Shown in pieces: positions 35,423-44,669 of a stretch of DNA of 64,000 nucleotides. Origin of the DNA: an uncultured Alteromonadaceae bacterium (GTDB lineage Bacteria; Pseudomonadota; Gammaproteobacteria; Enterobacterales; Alteromonadaceae); the NCBI GenBank assembly GCA_947503265.1, contig CANNDC010000022.1:1-64000 (forward strand), read 5' to 3'. The notes under the pieces are model-generated. The model had not been told where the DNA came from, ran no database searches, and saw nothing but the letters and a program-made list of their open reading frames with translations. Numbering within the stretch: position 1 is the first letter of the stretch; every line of letters starts with the position of its first letter. The position numbers were made by a program, and so were the translations under genes.

Positions 35423-36040
35423 CTAGTTGCCTAAATTTTTAAGCGTATGATACCCAGTCCAGATTCTAATTATGGTAGTCAACCAGCAAATTACAGCGAA
35501 AACTGTCGCGATTAGCACGAAGTGCTGTGGGTAGAGACAAAATAGACATAATACTAGAATTGTTTCAAATCCTTCAGCCAGTCCACTCATGTAGTGAAGG
35601 CTTTTTTGTGGATAGTTTGGCGCCTCAATACCGTGATTTTTAGCCATAATGGCAAATGCTAAGAAACTGCCTCCAGTGCCCATAAAGGATAACATTAAGA
35701 AGCTTCCTGCAATGGCATTTTGATAGGGAGCGAGCCAGATAAAGGCAAACACGATGGCTGAATAAAATATAAAGTCCAAGGTAATATCAAGAAACCCGCC
35801 TGCGTCAGTCGAATGGGTTTCACGTGCAATAGCACCATCCAAGCCATCGGCGAATCGGTTCAGTAAGATAAACACCAAAGCAAGGATAAACTGCCCGGTC
35901 AAAATAGCCGGAATAGCAAAAATACCAATCACAAAACCAATAACGGTGACTTTGTCAGCAGTTAGGTCACGTTTTACACATTGTTTCGCCACCAAACTTA
36001 ATGGCTTGCGCAACATTCGATTTAGTATCGGATCTATCAT
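35423..36040 (-). CDS. ynjF: CDP-alcohol phosphatidyltransferase family protein (YnjF-like)
   Basis: 205 residues, five or six membrane segments. The catalytic signature DG..GA.AR........G....D...D is present as DGLDGAIARE followed by GGFLDITLD, near 65-90. The family transfers a phosphoalcohol from a CDP-alcohol to another alcohol in phospholipid synthesis. It directly follows the ABC ATPase gene with no gap, as ynjF follows the ynj transport genes in E. coli, which supports the symbol. Its role in that operon is unknown. Confidence 0.85.
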   Translation of the reverse strand: MIDPILNRMLRKPLSLVAKQCVKRDLTADKVTVIGFVIGIFAIPAILTGQFILALVFILLNRFADGLDGAIARETHSTDAGGFLDITLDFIFYSAIVFAFIWLAPYQNAIAGSFLMLSFMGTGGSFLAFAIMAKNHGIEAPNYPQKSLHYMSGLAEGFETILVLCLFCLYPQHFVLIATVFAVICWLTTIIRIWTGYHTLKNLGN

Positions 36041-36694
36041 TTATGCTTTTTCACCCGTGTAATAGTGAGAAAATTCCAATCGCTGAGCACTTGCCGGAAT
36101 ATCCTCTAGGTCATGACTAATCATAATAGTGGGGATTTGCTGATTGTCTAAGGTCTTTATCGCCCACTGACTCACTTTATTGCGCGTATTTGGGTCCAGC
36201 GCAGCAAAGGGTTCATCTAACAGCATCACTTTTGGCTGATTGGCAAGTGCTCGTATTAATCCAATTCTCGCTTTTTCTCCGCCACTCAGTTGCTGTGGGT
36301 AGCGGTCCTCTAAATGGCTTAGTCCAATTTCGGATAAGAGTTTACGCGCCCTTTCCACCCTCGCCTGCTTTTTGCGTAATTCTTGTGTTTTGGGAAGTGC
36401 AAAACAAATGTTTTGTATGACATCCAGATGCGGAAACAAGTGAATTTCTTGCATTAACATGCCAATTCGTCGCTTTTCAATTGTTTTGGTCTCTACTGAC
36501 TTCCCATCGACCAAAATACTTCCCGTGATATCCACATGAGAAACAGTTTCTCCGAGTAACCAGTGCAGAAACGTTGATTTGCCCACTCCGCTTGGACCAG
36601 TGACGACTAACAACTCGCTTGGTTCAACTTGAATATCTGGTAGAACGATTTGCCACTCTGAATGAGTAATACGACATTGTTTAACTGATAGCAT
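36041..36694 (-). CDS. ynjD: ABC transporter ATP-binding protein (YnjD-like)
   Basis: 217 residues, a minimal ATPase subunit. Walker A GPSGVGKST near 34-42, Q-loop LMQEIHLFP, signature LSGGEKARIGL near 135, Walker B VMLLDEPFAALDP, and switch His in MISHDLED. It energises the fused permease encoded just upstream (14-base overlap of genes). The E. coli ynjBCD system is uncharacterised but resembles thiamine, sulfate and iron importers. Cytoplasmic face of the inner membrane. Confidence 0.9.
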   Translation of the reverse strand: MLSVKQCRITHSEWQIVLPDIQVEPSELLVVTGPSGVGKSTFLHWLLGETVSHVDITGSILVDGKSVETKTIEKRRIGMLMQEIHLFPHLDVIQNICFALPKTQELRKKQARVERARKLLSEIGLSHLEDRYPQQLSGGEKARIGLIRALANQPKVMLLDEPFAALDPNTRNKVSQWAIKTLDNQQIPTIMISHDLEDIPASAQRLEFSHYYTGEKA

Positions 36695-38309
36695 GAGACT
36701 TTCCGTCTATTCGACTCGCGAATAAAATTGCGACTATAAATATCAACATTGGCAGGCCAGATTGCAATAACATATATAACGAGGTTAAATTCAAATCACG
36801 TCCAGACGCTATGGCGACAGCTTCCGTAGTGATAGATGGAAAACGCCCTGCACCAATCATCAAAGTGGGGATATATTGGGCTATACTCACTGAAAAACCG
36901 ATAGCAAAGGCACTTAGAATAGCAGGTCTGAGTAACATAAAGCGTATTCTCCACCACCCTTGCCAATACGAGTAACCAAAACTTCTAGCAACGAGTTCAA
37001 ATTCATCTCCAAGGGACTGAAACGGCCCTTTGAGCACCAAATAACTATAGGCAAATACAAATGGGATATGAGAGACAAGTACCCAGATTAACGAGTAGCT
37101 TCCATTTATCCAAGTATGAGCAAGTTGCCATCCATAGACGACACTCAATTGAGGAAGGAGAATGGCTGCCAACCAAATATAGTCTGCAAAAAAATAACGA
37201 TATTGACGCTGCAATTCAAGGGCAATTAATGCACAGATTATTCCAATTAAACCCGAAGCTAACCCAGTATAGAGGGAGTTAAATAGTGGCTGTTGAACAA
37301 ATAGCCATTCTTCTTGCCACAAAGTAAGACTATAAGTTTCGCCACTCCAAAATCCCACAGAACGAAGCAGGAATAGTAAAATAATGCCCAAACTAAGTGC
37401 AGAAAATAAGGGAAACCAAGCCAATGCGAGTCGACTGAGCTTGGATAACATTACCAGCGGGCTTGCCATAACGGCTAGATAACGAAATAACCTTATACTT
37501 ATCCATTGATGAATATAGAGGCAAAAAATAGATACTCCCAACATGATTATCAGGGTTAAATTTGCCCAAAAAGCAAATGATAGATCCCGCTCGCTAAAAC
37601 CTGTCTGCCATTGATAGACCAACACAGAAAAAACCGATGGAATATTCGGACCAACCAATAAACTCACATCTAACACAGACAAGGTGTAAGCCATAGCTGC
37701 GAATAGCGCCAATTTAGACTGTTTCAATACCAATGGAAAAACCAGTAACCACCAACTAGCAGATTCACTGTAGCCCAGCGCCCTCCCCTGTAACAGCCAT
37801 TTTTTAACGGGTATTTGTCTATCAATTGCGCTGATCACGAAGAGGAAAAATGGCACCTCCTTTACGGTAATGGCAAGAATTAGCGTGGTGATACTTTTTC
37901 GTCCCAAGCCCAATTCGATTAAGCCACCAGCACTGAAAAGATAGACAAGTCCAAGGGCGACTGCTAGGTGTGGTAGCGAAAGGAACGGGGCTAGTCGCCT
38001 TTCCATAGTTTGCCAAGAAGGGCGAAAACGGTATTGAGTATAGACGGAAAAAGCGACATAAAAACCAACCAACGGAGCAACGAGAGACGCCAACATACTA
38101 TACAGAATGGATGGCCCTAGCCCATTGTAGTTAAGAAATAGAGGTAGGTTATCAATTAACGCGTCAACACTTGCAAAGCGGCCGGGCCAAATACCAATCA
38201 GTACCCCGATAACAGGCAAGCTGATAATCATTGCCAACAGTAACCAGCCTAAACCAATGATCAAGCGCCGTATCGTTGTTGCCATGCGTCTTCTATGACT
38301 TGCTGCCAA
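36681..38309 (-). CDS. ynjC: ABC transporter permease, two fused modules (YnjC-like)
   Basis: 542 residues with about twelve membrane segments, twice the length of a single permease. Both halves show the EAA-type loop: ALGYSESASWWLLVFPLVL near 175-193 and SFGYSYWQGWWRIRFMLLR near 445-463. Fused permeases of this kind occur in thiamine and ferric-iron importers (ThiP, FbpB). Its start overlaps the end of the binding-protein gene by about 49 bases, so the two are translationally linked. Transported substrate unknown. Confidence 0.9.
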   Translation of the reverse strand: MAASHRRRMATTIRRLIIGLGWLLLAMIISLPVIGVLIGIWPGRFASVDALIDNLPLFLNYNGLGPSILYSMLASLVAPLVGFYVAFSVYTQYRFRPSWQTMERRLAPFLSLPHLAVALGLVYLFSAGGLIELGLGRKSITTLILAITVKEVPFFLFVISAIDRQIPVKKWLLQGRALGYSESASWWLLVFPLVLKQSKLALFAAMAYTLSVLDVSLLVGPNIPSVFSVLVYQWQTGFSERDLSFAFWANLTLIIMLGVSIFCLYIHQWISIRLFRYLAVMASPLVMLSKLSRLALAWFPLFSALSLGIILLFLLRSVGFWSGETYSLTLWQEEWLFVQQPLFNSLYTGLASGLIGIICALIALELQRQYRYFFADYIWLAAILLPQLSVVYGWQLAHTWINGSYSLIWVLVSHIPFVFAYSYLVLKGPFQSLGDEFELVARSFGYSYWQGWWRIRFMLLRPAILSAFAIGFSVSIAQYIPTLMIGAGRFPSITTEAVAIASGRDLNLTSLYMLLQSGLPMLIFIVAILFASRIDGKSHAIS

Positions 38310-39442
38310 GAGCTATGAAGTTCTTGTTGAGAAGGTAAACTGGAATCAGTATTTTGCAATTCCGAAATAACGCTAGGATCACCCCACTCGCCTTCAAGTT
38401 TGCGTTTCTGTGCCCGTTCACTCAGTAGAAAATTAATTACTATTTTTGCCCCTTCTTTGCTTGGCGCCCCTTTTGGAATCGCCAAATTATGACTATTAGT
38501 GATTGAACCCTGCTCAAAGTACATAAGTGAACTGTCTGCAGGAATCGCATTTGCTGCAATATCTCGGTGCAATTGATTAGGGTTGAAACTCACTGTTAGC
38601 AACAATTGACGCTGTTGAAACAATAGCATTTGTTCCGACGACGAACTTGGAAACGCTTCGCCCTGCTGCCACAAAAACGGATGCAATTTATCAAGGTACG
38701 CCCAAAATTTCGGCAGTAACTCTGCTTTAGATTTATTAGTTGCGGGTTTGAACAAGCGTTCATCCTGATTACTCAATTCCACCAATAGCTGTTTTAAAAA
38801 AGTGCTACCATGGAATTCAGGAGGACGAGGATAACTCAGTTGTTGCGGATGTGTTTTGGCCAAGTTGAGCAATGATTCTGCCGTGACACTTGTAGCAGAT
38901 GCCATAGCCTTGCTAACGATGAAATTGAACTGCCCCACGCCCCAAGGAACTTCGAATCCGTCCATTTTCACACCGAAATCAGCATCTAGAGGAAGCACAT
39001 CAGTAGCTAATAAGCGTGTGTTAGGAATATATTCCCACAAATTTCCAAGTAACAACTGGTGTTGTTTGAGAAAGGCAAAATTTTCGCCATTGATCCAAAC
39101 CAAATCGATAGCACTTTTTTTGCCATCTTCGGCTTTCAAGCGTGAAACAGCTTCGCTAATATCTGCAACTTTTACATGTTTGAGTCGCACACCGTATTCC
39201 GTTAAAATCTGGCGACTTGCCCATCGTAAATAATCGTTTATCGGTTTTGAACCACCCCAAGCGTAAAAGAAAACCGTTTGTCCTCGTGCGACCGAGAGTG
39301 TGTTTTGCCATTTGTCAGCGCTTTCATCCAATTTCGCACTGGCGTGTTGTATAGTGCAAAAAAACAGTGCAAGAACAATCAGAAGAAAGCTAAGCTTACG
39401 CTGATAGCTAGCAGCCGACATTCTAATTCCTTCGCCACGCAT
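38261..39442 (-). CDS. ynjB: ABC transporter substrate-binding protein (YnjB-like)
   Basis: 393 residues. Signal sequence with core LSFLLIVLALFFCTIQHASA; the best translation start may be an internal Met a few codons in (MSAAS, near 39421). FFYAWGGSKPINDYLRWAS near 55-73 and VDLVWINGENF-like text (IDLVWINGENFAFLK) match the YnjB group of periplasmic binding proteins. FEVPWGVGQFNFIVSKAMA is also conserved. It would capture the solute and deliver it to the fused permease. It overlaps the end of the TVP38-reductase gene by about 20 bases. Confidence 0.88.
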   Translation of the reverse strand: MRGEGIRMSAASYQRKLSFLLIVLALFFCTIQHASAKLDESADKWQNTLSVARGQTVFFYAWGGSKPINDYLRWASRQILTEYGVRLKHVKVADISEAVSRLKAEDGKKSAIDLVWINGENFAFLKQHQLLLGNLWEYIPNTRLLATDVLPLDADFGVKMDGFEVPWGVGQFNFIVSKAMASATSVTAESLLNLAKTHPQQLSYPRPPEFHGSTFLKQLLVELSNQDERLFKPATNKSKAELLPKFWAYLDKLHPFLWQQGEAFPSSSSEQMLLFQQRQLLLTVSFNPNQLHRDIAANAIPADSSLMYFEQGSITNSHNLAIPKGAPSKEGAKIVINFLLSERAQKRKLEGEWGDPSVISELQNTDSSLPSQQELHSSWQQVIEDAWQQRYGA

Positions 39443-41564
39443 GAAACTTTTCTACATAGGACAATAATTTTTCGGGCGCATGAGCTTTTTTCCAAACCCC
39501 TGCGATATTTTTATTTGCTTCCGCCATAGTTGGATAGATGTGAATGGTACCCAACAACTTGTTCAAACCTAAACCATGTTTCATCGCCATGACAAATTCA
39601 GCTAACAAGTCGCCCGCATTTGCCCCAACGATAGTTGCACCTAAGATTTTGTCTTTTCCCGGTTGGGTCAATACTTTAACAAACCCTCTGGCATGATCAT
39701 CGGCAAGCGCCCTGTCAAGACCTCCAATATCATATCGAGTGACTTCATATTCTACGCCTTTCTCTTTAGCTGCGGTTTCATTTAAACCGACAGTTGCTAT
39801 TTCAGGTTCTGCGAATGTCGCCCAAGGAATCACGCTGTAATCAACTTTAAAGGTCTTGAACGCACCAAACAATGCATTGACAGCTGCATACCAAGCCTGA
39901 TGACTGGCGGTATGCGTAAACTGATAAGGGCCAGCGACATCACCTGCTGCATAGATATTGGGATATTTCGTTTGTAACAACTCATTAGTAATGACAGTCT
40001 TGTCTGTTTCAATGCCTAAGTCTTCTAGTCCAAACCCAGTTAAATTAGCCTGTCGTCCAACGGCCACCAGAATTTTATCGAACGGAATTCTCGACTTTTT
40101 ACCTTCTTGTTCAACTACTAACTGATGTTCGCCTTTGTCGCATTCGACAGCGATAGCTTGGGTATTCAGGTGCAAATCCACACCATCTTTTATCAACTGT
40201 TCTTTAAGGAACTCGGCGGCATCAGGATCTTCCTTACCAAGTATTTGAGAGGCCATTTCCACTTGTGATACATGACTTCCCAGCCGCGCAAAAGCTTGGG
40301 ATAGTTCACAACCTATTGGTCCGCCACCCAACACAACAAGCCTTTGAGGTTGTTCTCGTAACTCCCACAAATTTTCGGCAGTGAGGTAATCTATGTCTTT
40401 AAGACCCGGAATGTTGGGCACAAACGCGCGAGCACCTGTGGCAATAACAATGTTTTTAGTCGTTAGGCTTTGAGTGCCGTGTTCCGTTTCAATATCAACT
40501 TGCCATGGTGAGACAATTTTGGCTGTGCCTTCAAGTACATTAACACCTAAGGATTCATAACGTTCTACAGAATCATGGGGCTCAATGGCTTTAACTACCT
40601 CCTGAACTTTATTCATTACCTTGGCAAAATCTATTGTGGGTGCTTCGTAATTAACTCCTGCACGCGCCGAATTATGGTGAACATGGGCCAGTTTACTGGC
40701 GTGAAGTAGACTTTTTGAAGGTACACAACCCGTATTAAGACAATCTCCACCCATTTTATGCTTTTCAACCAAGGTCACTGAAGATTTCACGGCAGCAGCG
40801 ATATACGCAGTGACTAGCCCAGCTGAGCCTGCACCGATTACCACAATATTGCGATCAAATTTCTTTGGTTTTTGCCACCCTTTGTATACTCTGCGTTTCT
40901 TCAATGCCCCGAGAATAAACTTGGCGATTAACGGAAATATTCCCAGTAATACAAATGATAGAATGAGGTCGCTTGAAACAATGTCAGATAATTGATTGAT
41001 CTCGACCAATTGAGTGCCTGCATTGACGTAGACCGCAGTACCAATCAACATGCCAACTTGACTGACCCAATAGTAGGTCCAAGTACGAATACTGGTCACC
41101 CCCATCACCAAATTAATCACGAAAAATGGGAATAGCGGTACTAAACGTAAACTGAGTAAATAGAATGCCCCGTCTTTTTCTATTCCTTTGTCGATAGATT
41201 CTAACTTCTTAGAAAACGTATTTTTAACCCAATCTCTGAGCAAAAAACGTGAGGCCAAAAAAGACAATGTTGCGCCAATACTGGAAGCAAACGAGGCTAA
41301 CAGCAACCCCCAGCCAAAGCCAAATAATGCCCCGGCGCCTAGCGTTAAAATAGCCGCTCCTGGCACACTAATCGCGGTCGCTAAGGTATATAACGCGAAG
41401 TAACCAATTAGTGCTTGTAGCCAATTACTAGCAATATACTCGGCGAGTTGTTGTTGATTTTGTTTGAGACTTTCAAGGGTTAAATATTGATTTAAATCTA
41501 GCGCGAAAAAGCTGGCAACCAAAGCTCCTATCACCAGTATTAACATAATTCTTTTAATATTCAT
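39423..41564 (-). CDS. TVP38/DedA-like membrane domain fused to a disulfide reductase
   Basis: 713 residues. Residues 1-225 are a TVP38/TMEM64 (YdjX/YdjZ-like, VTT) membrane domain with FGWGLLLASFASSIGATLSF and RLVPLFPFFVINLVMGVTS. From about 240 a class I pyridine-nucleotide disulfide oxidoreductase follows: FAD loop VVIGAGSAGLVTAYIAA, redox pair in GGDCLNTGCVPSKSLL, NAD loop VVLGGGPIGCELSQAF, and dimer motif HIYPTMAEANK. Resembles mercuric reductase and dihydrolipoamide dehydrogenase without the HMA domain. Such fusions are known in marine Gammaproteobacteria. It heads the ynjBCDF operon. Confidence 0.9.
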   Translation of the reverse strand: MNIKRIMLILVIGALVASFFALDLNQYLTLESLKQNQQQLAEYIASNWLQALIGYFALYTLATAISVPGAAILTLGAGALFGFGWGLLLASFASSIGATLSFLASRFLLRDWVKNTFSKKLESIDKGIEKDGAFYLLSLRLVPLFPFFVINLVMGVTSIRTWTYYWVSQVGMLIGTAVYVNAGTQLVEINQLSDIVSSDLILSFVLLGIFPLIAKFILGALKKRRVYKGWQKPKKFDRNIVVIGAGSAGLVTAYIAAAVKSSVTLVEKHKMGGDCLNTGCVPSKSLLHASKLAHVHHNSARAGVNYEAPTIDFAKVMNKVQEVVKAIEPHDSVERYESLGVNVLEGTAKIVSPWQVDIETEHGTQSLTTKNIVIATGARAFVPNIPGLKDIDYLTAENLWELREQPQRLVVLGGGPIGCELSQAFARLGSHVSQVEMASQILGKEDPDAAEFLKEQLIKDGVDLHLNTQAIAVECDKGEHQLVVEQEGKKSRIPFDKILVAVGRQANLTGFGLEDLGIETDKTVITNELLQTKYPNIYAAGDVAGPYQFTHTASHQAWYAAVNALFGAFKTFKVDYSVIPWATFAEPEIATVGLNETAAKEKGVEYEVTRYDIGGLDRALADDHARGFVKVLTQPGKDKILGATIVGANAGDLLAEFVMAMKHGLGLNKLLGTIHIYPTMAEANKNIAGVWKKAHAPEKLLSYVEKFHAWRRN

Positions 41565-41846
41565 TTTAAACTTATCACCCTAGATTCACTTCTGTAGGTT
41601 ATCTGAAACTTGTAAGAACGTCAGACTATCCCTTAGTCAAAATCACAATATACCAATGGAAAGATAACTCGCTAGACCTAGATTAGCGAAGATAAATTTC
41701 GTATTAACATATACACGGAAAGTAACTGAAGCAGCAAAAATACCGCACAAATGCTTTTTGACTTATTCCAATAGGCCTTCAAAGCTAAGCCTCGATAAAA
41801 AAACCTTTAGTTAAAACGAAAAGTATACAACAAAGATCAACAGTCC

Positions 41847-43196
41847 CTAGGGAAGTTGGTAGTTAAACCCTGCTTCCCGTTGCCATTTTTCGGCTAAGGA
41901 AAGGAGCAAATGATCGCTGCCATTGGGGCCCACGAGTTGCATTCCTGTGGGTAAAGAGTTGTTGGTCAACATAGGGATAGATACAGCTGCCAAGCCAGCT
42001 TGATTGGCAAAACTGGTTAAATCGGCCTGATTGGCAGGCGTGGTTTTCTCGAAGGAAAATGCCCGTTGTGGTGCGGTAGGCATCAATAAAACTTGGCCTC
42101 GTTCGAATAAGCTATTGGCGAATACCGCTGCGTTATCAAGTACGCGCTCAGATTGAATGATATCCATTGGCGTGCGCGTATCAATAAAACCCAACATTGA
42201 TTGCATATAGGGAGAAAACTTCTCTCTATTTGATTGCCAATCTTGCGCATGTTCTACACGCATTTCTGCTTCACAAATTAACAGACCAGCACGTCGAGCA
42301 GCAGCAAAATCGTAGTTAGAAAAGTTAAAATTTTCAAACTGATACCCTAAATCGATAAACACCTGCAAGTTGCGCTCAAAATCGGCAATGATATCGTCAG
42401 CTATGCCTAAATCGGTTAAATTATCGGGTACTAAAATTATTGTGTCCTGCGGTTTAGGCAATGATAGGCAAGAAGGAGAACCTACTGAATCAGCATTGCT
42501 TCGATCTACCTGATTCATTAGATTGAATGCAAGTGTTAAGTCTCTCGCCGAACGAGCCATGGGCCCGATATTATCCATCAATCGACTACATGCCACTGAG
42601 CCGCGGTTGCTTACTGCACCTCTACTGGGTTTCAAACCAAAAATGCCACAATAAGAAGCTGGGATTCTCACCGACCCCATGGTGTCAGTGCCCAAAGAAA
42701 TTGACGCTAATCCTGCTGCAACTGCGCAAGCTGAACCGCCGGAAGAGCCTCCCGGCGTGTAACCTAATTTGTGTGGGTTGTAGCAATTTCCAAAGAAATG
42801 GTTTTGGTTAGTCGCCCCCAATGCACCTTCATGCATATTGACCTTGCCGATAAAGCTGGCACCTGCTTGTCTTAACTTTTCCGCTACAAATGCATCACTA
42901 TTTGGTTTGCGTCCAACCCGTGTTTCCATTCCGGCAGTTGTGACAAAACCTAACACATCAATATTGTCCTTTACTGCCACACTCAGACCGGCAAGGGGTG
43001 TGTCGACTAGTGCAGCCAACTGGTTTGAATTGAATGACTTTTCATCTGCTACAGAGATAAATGCATTGAGACTTGGGTTTTGTTTTGCAATCAAATTAAG
43101 TTGAGAAAGAACAATATCGTAGGCCGTCACCTCCCCTTTCTTAACCAGCTCAATTTGTGCGGTTAAGTCAAACTCAAGCAATTCTTGATTGATCAT
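41847..43196 (-). CDS. Amidase signature family hydrolase
   Basis: 449 residues. Ser-cisSer-Lys machinery seen: SVAVKDNIDVLGF with the Lys near 76, GGSSGGSACAVAAG with the cis-Ser near 150, and LGTDTMGSVRIPASYCG with the nucleophile Ser near 174. The usual GTDTGGS reads GTDTMGS. The family hydrolyses amides, including glutamyl-tRNA, allophanate and many xenobiotics. Last gene of the operon PrpD, PrpD, PaaK-like, amidase (34-base gap), so it probably releases ammonia from a pathway intermediate rather than serving tRNA amidation. Confidence 0.9.
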   Translation of the reverse strand: MINQELLEFDLTAQIELVKKGEVTAYDIVLSQLNLIAKQNPSLNAFISVADEKSFNSNQLAALVDTPLAGLSVAVKDNIDVLGFVTTAGMETRVGRKPNSDAFVAEKLRQAGASFIGKVNMHEGALGATNQNHFFGNCYNPHKLGYTPGGSSGGSACAVAAGLASISLGTDTMGSVRIPASYCGIFGLKPSRGAVSNRGSVACSRLMDNIGPMARSARDLTLAFNLMNQVDRSNADSVGSPSCLSLPKPQDTIILVPDNLTDLGIADDIIADFERNLQVFIDLGYQFENFNFSNYDFAAARRAGLLICEAEMRVEHAQDWQSNREKFSPYMQSMLGFIDTRTPMDIIQSERVLDNAAVFANSLFERGQVLLMPTAPQRAFSFEKTTPANQADLTSFANQAGLAAVSIPMLTNNSLPTGMQLVGPNGSDHLLLSLAEKWQREAGFNYQLP

Positions 43197-43230
43197 CTAG
43201 GCTCCCTTTACTTATACAAATCTGGTGCAC

Positions 43231-44658
43231 TCATTTAAATCTGTTGTCGATCAGTCTAATCGGTTTCTGACGCACATCTACTTGTGTTAAGGGTGTTAAC
43301 TGCCCTTCTGAAACTAACTCGACCTGAACTTCTATTCCAATTTTTCGTTTTAGAATCTCTTTATAAGTGCCAATCAACGCTTTGCGAGCTTCTCCCTCAA
43401 CACTGACTTCTGCAGAGACAATCATATCATCACGTCCCTTTTCGTCTCTGATTGCGGTGCAAACATACTCACCGAGAAATTCAACCTGATCTTCTAACAT
43501 AGGGCCAATACCCTGCGGGTATATATTGATACCTCGCAATTTAACCATATTATCTGAGCGCCCCATAAATCCTTTTATACGTTTAAAAGGAAGATTCATC
43601 TTATTGTCGCCAGATATTTGCTGGGTAATATCGTGTGTGTTGAAACGAATGATTGGATAAACGTCATCTTTATACAAACAAGTGACAACCATGTTTCCCG
43701 TTTCCCCTTCTTGCACTACTTGGTCAGTTTCAGGATCAAGCAATTCTAGGTAGTGAGCATCTTCCCAAACATGCATACCGTCATGATCTGGGCCTTCAGC
43801 AGCAATAGTCCCTGTGTCACCGACACCGTACCAGTCAAACAACTCTGGATTTCCCCAAGTCTTCGCTATGCTTTCTCGACCTTCCATACCTAGATGGCCG
43901 ATAATCATGTCGATTTTGATGTCTTTTCCTGGCACTAACCCTTGTTCATTAGCAACATCGGCTAAACGTTTAATGTAGTCAACAAACCCTACCAACACGT
44001 TGACACCAAAAGTCTTCATCAGATTGACTTGTTGAACTGATCGGGTTTCGACACCCGTCCCTGCTGATAAAAACAACGCATTAGTATACTTGGTAACAGC
44101 CTCTCGAATATAATGACCGCCATTAATCATGCCGTGACCATAACAACTTTGAATAGTCGCTCCGGGTTTTAGCCCCATAAAACGATATGAGCGAGCGACC
44201 AGCAGAGACTGGATTTCTCGGCTCTTAGGGCCAAACAACAAGGGTTGCGGAGTACCTGTTGTGCCACTTGTAGTATGAAAAACAACAGGCGGGCGCTGCT
44301 CGACGGGCACATCATCCATACCATGGAAGTCACCAATGGGAGGATAGTTTTCAACACTGTCCATAATGTCAGATTTTGAAATCAGAGGGAGTTTTTCAAT
44401 ATCCTCTAAACTGGTAATGTCGTCGGGAGTTATGCCCGCATTGCCCCAAATTCGTTGGTAAAAAGGAATTTGCCATGCCCGAGCTACTACTGTCATAAAA
44501 CGCTCGTTTTGCAATTGCTTCAACTGCGCTTTAGACATGTCTTGAAACTTTGTGAGTAGTTGATTTCCCAGAGGATAATCTCTCAACATTCCAGTGTAAT
44601 CAAAACTCTCGTAATAGGTAGGGTATTCATTTTGGTTGGAAAAAGCCTGTTGCGTCAT
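43231..44658 (-). CDS. PaaK-like acyl/aryl-CoA ligase (AMP-binding)
   Basis: 475 residues, slightly longer than phenylacetate-CoA ligase. Seen: the nucleotide loop HTTSGTTGTPQPLLFG near 127, YGVGDTGTIAAEGPDH near 277, RFNTHDIT near 338, and the hinge/C-terminal FMGRSDNMVKLRGINIYPQG near 364-383. The family activates carboxylates to CoA thioesters via an acyl-adenylate. Phenylacetate is only the best known substrate, and no paa genes are present here. Eleven bases after the second MmgE/PrpD gene, in the same operon. Confidence 0.88.
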   Translation of the reverse strand: MTQQAFSNQNEYPTYYESFDYTGMLRDYPLGNQLLTKFQDMSKAQLKQLQNERFMTVVARAWQIPFYQRIWGNAGITPDDITSLEDIEKLPLISKSDIMDSVENYPPIGDFHGMDDVPVEQRPPVVFHTTSGTTGTPQPLLFGPKSREIQSLLVARSYRFMGLKPGATIQSCYGHGMINGGHYIREAVTKYTNALFLSAGTGVETRSVQQVNLMKTFGVNVLVGFVDYIKRLADVANEQGLVPGKDIKIDMIIGHLGMEGRESIAKTWGNPELFDWYGVGDTGTIAAEGPDHDGMHVWEDAHYLELLDPETDQVVQEGETGNMVVTCLYKDDVYPIIRFNTHDITQQISGDNKMNLPFKRIKGFMGRSDNMVKLRGINIYPQGIGPMLEDQVEFLGEYVCTAIRDEKGRDDMIVSAEVSVEGEARKALIGTYKEILKRKIGIEVQVELVSEGQLTPLTQVDVRQKPIRLIDNRFK

Positions 44659-44669
44659 AAAAAGTCTAC

